From the NCBI RefSeq assembly GCF_006494365.1, contig NZ_VHIP01000018.1, positions 25,939 through 89,938 of the forward strand: a stretch of 64,000 bases of DNA. Reading direction: 5' to 3'. The notes beneath the pieces were generated by a model, which was not told the DNA's origin, did not search any database, and saw only the letters and a program-made list of their open reading frames with translations. Made by a program: the position numbers and the translations under genes. Shown here piece after piece: positions 58,759-64,000 of the stretch. Position 1 is the stretch's first letter. Each line of letters begins with the position of its first letter. This stretch comes from Aestuariibacter sp. GS-14 (GTDB lineage: Bacteria; Pseudomonadota; Gammaproteobacteria; Enterobacterales; Alteromonadaceae).

Positions 58759-61530
58759 TTAATCTTGAGATTGTGCTATCAGAGAATCAAGCCGATTTCG
58801 AAATGCTGGCAGCGGCTTACCAATTCCATTGATAACTTCAATAGCAGCTTGCTTATCGCCCGTTTTTAAAAGCCCTTCTGCATAGTCCATTGCGTAAATA
58901 ACGTTCTCTTTCGACAGTTCGAACGCTTGCTTCAGGCGTTTCACAGCAAGTCGGTCCTCGTCTGTATTCAACAAGGCTTTTCCACTCAGGTTCAGGTACT
59001 TTGAATTATCCTTATTCAGTGCCAGTAATTGAGCGGCATAGTTAGTCGCTTTGTCATATTGACCGTGCTCCAGCGCCAGGCTTGCAAGTGAATACAATAC
59101 CACTTCATTGTCGGCAGAATAGGTTAACGAAGCTTCGAATAAATCAATCGCGGCCTGGGGATCAATTTCGTACAAATCATTGGCTAATAATATCCGAATA
59201 ACATTGTGGTCAGGATTTTCACTCAAATGCTTACTAAGCAGCGATCGCGCGTCTTCTTTTCTATTCAATTTAAAAAGCAGTGCCCGCATCAGCGTTGCAT
59301 ACTGAATGGTGGGCTTATCGGCATAAAACTGAGCGACCTTGGGCAACGCAGCATCATATCGGCCCGCAAAATAATCCAGTTTGCCTTCCAGGCCCAGTTT
59401 CGCAGTTGCAAAGATGTCGGTTACTTCCATGCCAGCTAAGGTTAGTCGCGCCTCGTTTAATTGTCGGGTTTCAATTTGCCAGTCTGCATATTGCAACTGG
59501 ATTGCGGTGTCTTCCGGCGCCATATTCAAAGCCTTATCAATTAAGGTCTTAGCCTTGTCGAAGTCTCTGGCTGCCAGGAAGAATTCAGCTAAGCGATAGA
59601 GAGGAGCAATATCGTCAGGGTAAGCCTCTCCCCACTGACGTAAGGCATCCAGATATGCATCAATGGATTTAACCTGCTTTGTGACTTCAGCATTGAGTTG
59701 CCAGTACCGCTTCGACAGTGTTTTCAGGTTGGCGTACATCGCATCCAATGCTGTCATTGCACTTGCTGCATTTCCCTGGCGATAAAGGGTTTCTGCGTAC
59801 ATAAGTTGCAACGTTTCATTGTCTGGCTGGCTAGTTCGCGCTTTCTGTAGTAATGGTAAAACCTTGTCTGTTTCGCCCATTTGCTGTAATGCTGCTACAC
59901 CAAATAATACCGCCTGCTGGTTAGCGGGGTTATCGGACAGAATCTTTTCTACAAATGGCATTGCCGCCTGCCCATCATTACTTTTTAGCGCTTCAAAAGC
60001 GAAAAACAGATTGGCTTCTACATTGGCAGGAAATCTGGTTAACATATTTTTATAAGCAGTCGCGACTTGATCTGGCGTACCAGTAGCCCTGGCTATTTTA
60101 GCCTTTAACTGCCAGGCAACCTGCGTAGTCTGGTCAGTAGCAAATTCAGCATTCTCAACGGCCGCAAGATATTGTTCTGCTTCTTCAAATTGTCCTTCAG
60201 AGATAAGCACTGAGGCTATCGACAATTTGGCAAATAAATCATTTGGATTTGCAGTTACCAGATTTTTTAAGATCTGCAGGCCGTCTTCGTCACCAGTAAG
60301 TAATTTGGCAATACCCTGGTAATAGCCATCAGAGGCCAATTCATTGAGTGACCGGCTTTTTTCCAAAAGTTGCTGGCCTCTATTAGCATCGCCACTCACA
60401 ATCAACTGAAGTCCGGTTCTATCCAGCAACACACTCGTGTGCTCGTCCTGCATGTCTTCACTTGAAAGAAATTTAAATGCTTTATCAGTTTTCTGAAGTT
60501 TTACCAGGGTTGCCAGGTAAACACGTTTGGCCACATGCCCTTCAGATAACAATGATTCAATAGGATCAAGATAGTAAAAGGCAGATTCAATATCACCTGT
60601 AAAATATGCTGACAATCCAGCTATTAACTGACTTTGCGCATTGTTGCCTGAAATTTGAATAGTTTTAGTGGCGTACTCAAAAGCATTGTCGTACTTTTTA
60701 GTTTGAAACGCCAGGGTTGCAGCCAGTAAGTTTGTTACGGGTTCATCTGGATTGGCAGCCAACAACACGTCAACCTTTTGACCAGCACCTTCTACATTAC
60801 CCGATTGCATAAGTGCCTTGGCGAGCAAAAAGGCAGCAGGCAAAAATTGTGGACGTTGCTGTTCAAATCGGGAGAGTGCTTGTACAGACATCGCGTAATC
60901 TGCTTGAATGTAACTCACTTTACCAACCAGCCACAGCGCATCAGCAAACACAGAATCTACACTGATTATCCGCTCACCCAGTTTTTCCAACGTCTCCTTC
61001 TCATCATTTACCAGCGCAAAAATGTACTCGATAGCCAGCGAGTATTCCGAATCAGGCAATGCTGGAGCGCGTTGAATCAGACGCTTCGCCGCTTCTAACT
61101 TGCCAAGTTCAAGATATGAGAAAGCCTGATAGAAGAGAAATTCAGATTGTTGAGCTTCACGGGTGGCAGGCATGAGTTCATCAACGTAATCAATTAACGA
61201 CTGAAACTCTTGTGCCATAAAAAGCGCCTCCACCATGAGCCCAGCTATGATAGGTTCTTTAGCTCCCAGGGAAGATGAACGTTTAAGTTCTTTTACAGCA
61301 CTCAGCCCATCACCGTTTGACAGATATATTTTCGCCAGCAGCAGTCGGGCTTCAAGTTGACGTGAATCCTCAACAATCGCATTTTTCAACGTGATAATGG
61401 CTTGCTTATCCTGCCCCTGAGATAACTGCAACTTCGCTTCAGCAAGTAATTCTTCTGGCGACGGCTTACTGCATCCACTTACCAATAGTCCCGATACAGT
61501 GAGTGCGGTAATAATGTTCAAATACTTCAT
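58759..61530 (-). CDS. prsT: TPR-repeat lipoprotein, PrsT type (PEP-CTERM system)
   Basis: The 923-residue protein has a lipoprotein signal (lipobox VSGC, Cys about residue 20) and at least twenty TPR-like helical repeats over its full length (for example ARLLLAKIYLSNGDGLSAVKELKRS near residue 62). The opening CSKPSPEELLAEAKLQLSQGQDKQAIITLKNAI is typical of PrsT, the TPR lipoprotein found in exosortase/PEP-CTERM export systems. The gene is divergent from a protease with a PEP-CTERM-like tail. Exosortase itself is not in this window. AAAGGA lies seven bases before the ATG. Confidence 0.87.
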   Translation of the reverse strand: MKYLNIITALTVSGLLVSGCSKPSPEELLAEAKLQLSQGQDKQAIITLKNAIVEDSRQLEARLLLAKIYLSNGDGLSAVKELKRSSSLGAKEPIIAGLMVEALFMAQEFQSLIDYVDELMPATREAQQSEFLFYQAFSYLELGKLEAAKRLIQRAPALPDSEYSLAIEYIFALVNDEKETLEKLGERIISVDSVFADALWLVGKVSYIQADYAMSVQALSRFEQQRPQFLPAAFLLAKALMQSGNVEGAGQKVDVLLAANPDEPVTNLLAATLAFQTKKYDNAFEYATKTIQISGNNAQSQLIAGLSAYFTGDIESAFYYLDPIESLLSEGHVAKRVYLATLVKLQKTDKAFKFLSSEDMQDEHTSVLLDRTGLQLIVSGDANRGQQLLEKSRSLNELASDGYYQGIAKLLTGDEDGLQILKNLVTANPNDLFAKLSIASVLISEGQFEEAEQYLAAVENAEFATDQTTQVAWQLKAKIARATGTPDQVATAYKNMLTRFPANVEANLFFAFEALKSNDGQAAMPFVEKILSDNPANQQAVLFGVAALQQMGETDKVLPLLQKARTSQPDNETLQLMYAETLYRQGNAASAMTALDAMYANLKTLSKRYWQLNAEVTKQVKSIDAYLDALRQWGEAYPDDIAPLYRLAEFFLAARDFDKAKTLIDKALNMAPEDTAIQLQYADWQIETRQLNEARLTLAGMEVTDIFATAKLGLEGKLDYFAGRYDAALPKVAQFYADKPTIQYATLMRALLFKLNRKEDARSLLSKHLSENPDHNVIRILLANDLYEIDPQAAIDLFEASLTYSADNEVVLYSLASLALEHGQYDKATNYAAQLLALNKDNSKYLNLSGKALLNTDEDRLAVKRLKQAFELSKENVIYAMDYAEGLLKTGDKQAAIEVINGIGKPLPAFRNRLDSLIAQSQD

Positions 61531-61844
61531 GATGTCCTTTCTTCGCCGTTGGTGGTGTTATTTTTATTTTGAATTAGATTAACCAAGTTTTAACGTTGTT
61601 GCACCTGTTGTAAACCGACTCGCTAACGACTTAGTTGCTCCTTTTAAACCTTTCGTATATGTCAAATAATTTTACATATGATTACAAACATTAAGCTAAA
61701 CCATTGATTTAATTGAAAGGCACGCTTTTTGCTTAGTTATAACAGAACACTAGAAAATCACACACCGTGTGGCAAATCTGAGAGTTCTTGGTTTTGTAAA
61801 GTAGTTAACAATATAAGTTAACAATCACCAAGGGAATTTGATTA
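61531..61844. promoter_or_regulatory. divergent intergenic region of prsT and protease genes
   Basis: This AT-rich 314-base region holds a sigma-54 promoter for the protease gene (61718-61733) and an inverted repeat ATATGT-N11-ACATAT (61657-61679) about 40 bases upstream of it that could be an activator site. I see no coding frame. Confidence 0.55.
61718..61733 (+). promoter_or_regulatory. sigma-54 (RpoN) promoter of the secreted protease gene
   Basis: AGGCACGCTTTTTGCT fits the consensus TGGCAC-N5-TTGCW, with GG at 61719-61720 and GC at 61731-61732 exactly ten bases apart. The only mismatch is A for T at the first base. Transcription should begin near 61744, giving a 5' leader of about 100 bases. 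Confidence 0.75.
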
Positions 61845-63020
61845 ATGAAGAAATACAATAACACTCTAGCGACTTTGGCATTAGCGGCCATGGCTGCAAC
61901 AGCTCCAGCTATCGCTGATGATACTCTCATCAGTGCTACGGGCGCTACGCCAACACCTTACATTTCTGCCGGCAACAGCGCAGGTTCGCTTGATTGGGCA
62001 GCCATACTGGCTTCCAGAACAGATGCAAACGTGTCAAGCTCGCGCTTTACAGGTGTAGTAGCAATTAACCCGGTGATCAATGGCGACAGCTATGTATGTA
62101 CCGGTACAGCGATATCTCCACGCCACATTCTTACAGCCGCTCACTGTGTTGACGCTGATGGTCAGGGTAACGTTATGGATCTTAACGATCCATCAAATGG
62201 AATCGCTATCGCGTTTAACAATGACGGTGCTTACTGGCAATCAGGAAACATTGGTTTTGCGTCAGACGTAGTAATTCACCCGGATTACGATGGTTTTAAC
62301 ATTTGTAGCGATGGTACATCGGGCTGTGTGGGCGATGACGTTGCGATAATTACGCTTACCGAAGACATCCCAGCTGGTGTTGAAATTTACGACCTTTATG
62401 CTAACTCTGTAATGGCGACGGATAATGGTGTAGATGGTGATACATTCACCATGGTTGGATATGGTACTCGTGGTGATGGTTATTGGGGTTACTATAACCA
62501 GTATGACGATCCAAATGTATCTGGTGACATCGGTGAATTAGGTTATGCTACTTTCGATGAAAAATTAACTGGCCAGAACATTGTTGACCTTATCGACGGC
62601 GACGACGAAGCAAACTTTACTGGTACTGGTGAAGTTTGGTATGCCGACTTTGACGGTTATGATTCGTTCTTCGATGAAAATGTAGACTGGCTATGTGATA
62701 ACGGTTACGCATGTAGCTCAACTCTTGATGAAAGTCTTGAAGCGAATATCGGCGGCGGTGATTCAGGCGGCCCATCATTTATATATGACGCTCTGAACGA
62801 CAAATACTGGTTAGCAGCAATCAACACCTTCGGTATTAACTTCGGTTGGGCACCTGGTGCTTTTGGTGATGTATTCGGTGGTATTCTACTTGAGTCTTAC
62901 TTAGGTTGGATTAACAGCTACATTACGCCTTCAGTAGCAGCGTCTGCTCCACCTGCGCTGGCTCTTATGATGTTAGCGTTTGCTGGTATGGTTGCTCGTC
63001 GCAAAATGACCAAAGCATAA
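61845..63020 (+). CDS. secreted trypsin-like serine protease with PEP-CTERM-like sorting tail
   Basis: The 391-residue protease has a signal peptide (ending in APAIA, about residue 24). It has the catalytic triad of the S1 family: His in LTAAHCVD (about residue 98), Asp in DDVAIITL, and Ser in GGGDSGGPSF (about residue 305). The C-terminus has a short disordered stretch, then a hydrophobic helix and basic cluster: SAPPALALMMLAFAGMVARRK, of the PEP-CTERM-type sorting class, although the first motif here is SAPP rather than PEP. It should be processed by exosortase and exported to the surface or matrix. A sigma-54 promoter lies upstream; AAGGGA precedes the ATG. Confidence 0.9.
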   Translation: MKKYNNTLATLALAAMAATAPAIADDTLISATGATPTPYISAGNSAGSLDWAAILASRTDANVSSSRFTGVVAINPVINGDSYVCTGTAISPRHILTAAHCVDADGQGNVMDLNDPSNGIAIAFNNDGAYWQSGNIGFASDVVIHPDYDGFNICSDGTSGCVGDDVAIITLTEDIPAGVEIYDLYANSVMATDNGVDGDTFTMVGYGTRGDGYWGYYNQYDDPNVSGDIGELGYATFDEKLTGQNIVDLIDGDDEANFTGTGEVWYADFDGYDSFFDENVDWLCDNGYACSSTLDESLEANIGGGDSGGPSFIYDALNDKYWLAAINTFGINFGWAPGAFGDVFGGILLESYLGWINSYITPSVAASAPPALALMMLAFAGMVARRKMTKA

Positions 63021-63041
63021 GTTGACTTAATAAAACTTTTG

Positions 63042-63077
63042 AAAAAGCGGAATGTTCAAACATTCCGCTTTTTTTTG
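63042..63077 (+). terminator. intrinsic terminator of the protease gene
   Basis: A perfect 10-bp stem, AGCGGAATGT / ACATTCCGCT, with a four-base loop and a long T-run lies 22 bases after the stop codon. Confidence 0.95.
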
Positions 63078-63240
63078 CGCCAAACAAAGCTCAGTTACGT
63101 TGCAAAGCCTTCCTAAAGGGTGTGATACCGGTTAATCAGATTCATATCTGCCTTTTCCTATATACATGAGTCTATATACAATCAACATCCCACCTCATCG
63201 CCTGGAAACCATTCAAACAGGTTGCTAGGATTCAATATAT
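63078..63240. other. intergenic spacer before the tandem repeats
   Basis: About 160 bases between the protease terminator and the first 146-bp repeat unit. I see no gene or signal. Confidence 0.4.
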
Positions 63241-63249
63241 GGTTTAGTT

Positions 63250-63775
63250 GAGATCCCGGACAAGTGCTGCGCACTTTCCGGGAAGACGGGTATGTTTACT
63301 GATACATCTGACATTCCTGACCGCACATCTGTCATCCCGGCCTTGAGCCGGGATCTACTCAAACAGGTTGTTTGGCTTCAATATGAAGTTTGGCTGAGGT
63401 CCCGGACAAGTGCTGCGTACTTTCCGGGAAGACGGGTGTATTTACTGATACATCTGACATTCCGGCCCGCACATCTGTCATCCCGGCCTCGATCCGGGAT
63501 CTACTCAAACAGGTTGGTTGGCTTCAATATGAAGTTTGGCTGAGGTCCCGGACAAGTGCTGCGTACTTTCCGGGAAGACGGGTGTATTTACTGATACATC
63601 TGACATTCCGGCCCGCACATCTGTCATCCGGGCTTGCTCATCTGACATCCCGCCCGCACATCTGTCATCCCGGCCTCGAGCCGGGATCTACTCAACCAGG
63701 TTGATTGGCTTCAACATGTGGATTGGCTGAGATCCCGGACAAGTGCTGCGCACTTTCCGGGAAGACAGGTGTGAG
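63250..63775. repeat. tandem 146-bp palindromic repeats
   Basis: Three units with a period of 146 bases (landmark CCCGGACAAGTGCTGC at 63255, 63401, 63547) and a degenerate fourth at 63734 carry two hairpins each: TCCCGGA ... TCCGGGA (with AAGTGC/GCACTT inside) and ATCCCGGC ... GCCGGGAT. In between are short copies of the phrase ‘CATCTGACATTCCGGCCCGCACATCTGTCATCC’-like, here noted only as a duplicated internal module. No genuine protein frame is visible; ORFs here are repetitive artefacts. Confidence 0.8.
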
Positions 63776-63845
63776 GTTTTGCACTTTGCGTGAAGACGAT
63801 TCTTTTGCTCTGCGCTTTTCGGGAAGCCCGTTGATTTGCAGAAAC

Positions 63846-63875
63846 AAAAAAGGCCCACTCAATCGAGTGGGCCTT
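63846..63875 (-). terminator. rrn-type intrinsic terminator
   Basis: On the minus strand the stem AAGGCCCACTC / GAGTGGGCCTT (11 bp, four-base loop) is followed by a T-run. The stem strongly resembles terminators of Alteromonadales rRNA operons. It lies directly downstream of the 5S remnant. Confidence 0.75.
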
Positions 63876-63898
63876 CCTTTTAATTGGAAGCCCCGTAG

Positions 63899-63931
63899 CC
63901 GGCGCGGGCGGTGTTCTACTCTCACATGGGG
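63899..63931 (-). pseudogene. rrf: 3' remnant of a 5S rRNA gene
   Basis: The minus strand contains CCCCATGTGAGAGTAG, the signature of the 3' third of gammaproteobacterial 5S rRNA, followed by ACACCGCCC. Upstream bases (63932-64000 read on the minus strand) do not continue into 5S but into an inverted-repeat-rich unrelated sequence, so this is a truncated copy next to an rrn-type terminator, either a recombination scar or part of a mobile repeat. Confidence 0.6.
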
Positions 63932-64000
63932 GCGGAGGTTGACCGAATGTCCTGCGGACATTCGCAGCGACCAGAGCGGCGCGCATGGATGCGCGACTGG
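63932..64000. repeat. palindrome-rich sequence joined to the 5S remnant
   Basis: GAATGTCC-TGC-GGACATTC (63944-63962) and CGCGCAT-GG-ATGCGCG (63979-63996) are near-perfect hairpins; the window ends within this stretch. It may be the edge of a mobile element. Confidence 0.45.

Noticed and set aside
63292-63730. Several overlapping frames in the 146-bp repeats
   Set aside because: Their products are repetitive translations of the palindromic repeats.
63250-63775. CRISPR array
   Set aside because: The 146-bp period, non-unique spacer content and lack of cas genes rule it out.
63692-63986. Two minus-strand frames over the terminator and 5S remnant
   Set aside because: They read through an rRNA fragment and a terminator, so are spurious.

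Overview
The window reads as a chromosomal segment of a marine gammaproteobacterium, most likely of the Alteromonadales (Alteromonadaceae-like). This rests on gene content rather than on any search: a long TonB-dependent receptor next to glycoside hydrolases, an exosortase-associated TPR lipoprotein of the PrsT type, an eight-gene his operon with fused hisB and hisIE, and the conserved apt-dnaX-ybaB-recR-htpG-adk backbone. The sequence is gene-dense and of moderate GC. I see no prophage, integrase, transposase, tRNA or CRISPR.

Layout. 0-6.7 kb: a small membrane protein, asnS, a pqiABC lipid-trafficking operon and a membrane diguanylate cyclase. 6.9-15.9 kb: an RND efflux pair (adaptor and AcrB-type pump), an SSAT-like acetyltransferase, a CBS protein, an MMPL-type exporter, a palindrome-rich repeat element, a GAF protein and a small acidic protein. 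16.0-23.4 kb: the complete his operon (hisGDCBHAF-hisIE) behind a promoter, a five-histidine leader peptide and a classical attenuator. 23.6-27.2 kb: small accessory genes, then a D-threonine aldolase/D-serine dehydratase-like enzyme and a MAPEG protein bracketed by inverted copies of a repeat end. 27.6-28.2 kb: adk. 28.5-45 kb: an accessory block between adk and htpG with an S9 peptidase, a rhamnoside/glucoside utilisation locus (TonB receptor, GH78, FucP-like MFS, GH3, LacI regulator; shared operator-like sites) and a GAF-PAS-GGDEF-EAL protein. 45.2-54.5 kb: htpG, recR, an inserted SPFH / NAD-kinase-like / Nudix-regulator module, ybaB, dnaX, apt and a 41-residue membrane protein. 54.7-56.8 kb: a metal-binding RiPP operon (bufferin/oxazolin type) whose precursor carries fourteen EGKCG motifs. 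57.0-63.0 kb: a chemoreceptor, a PrsT-like TPR lipoprotein, and a divergent secreted trypsin-like protease with a PEP-CTERM-like tail and a sigma-54 promoter. 63.2-64.0 kb: tandem 146-bp palindromic repeats, an rrn-type terminator and a 3' remnant of 5S rRNA.

How the parts work together. The his genes form one attenuated biosynthetic operon. The 30.7-42.8 kb genes look like one regulon for taking up and cutting rhamnose/glucose-containing glycosides. The 48.0-50.8 kb genes look like a divergent unit controlled by a Nudix-type sensor through three TGTC-N5-GACA palindromes. The 54.7-56.8 kb genes encode a precursor, its iron-dependent modifying oxidase and a partner. The most notable discoveries are the fourteen-motif RiPP precursor, the Nudix/SPFH/NAD-kinase module, the two cloverleaf-like repeat elements whose ends supply stop codons to neighbouring genes, the conserved dnaX frameshift signal and the sigma-54 promoter of the sorted protease.
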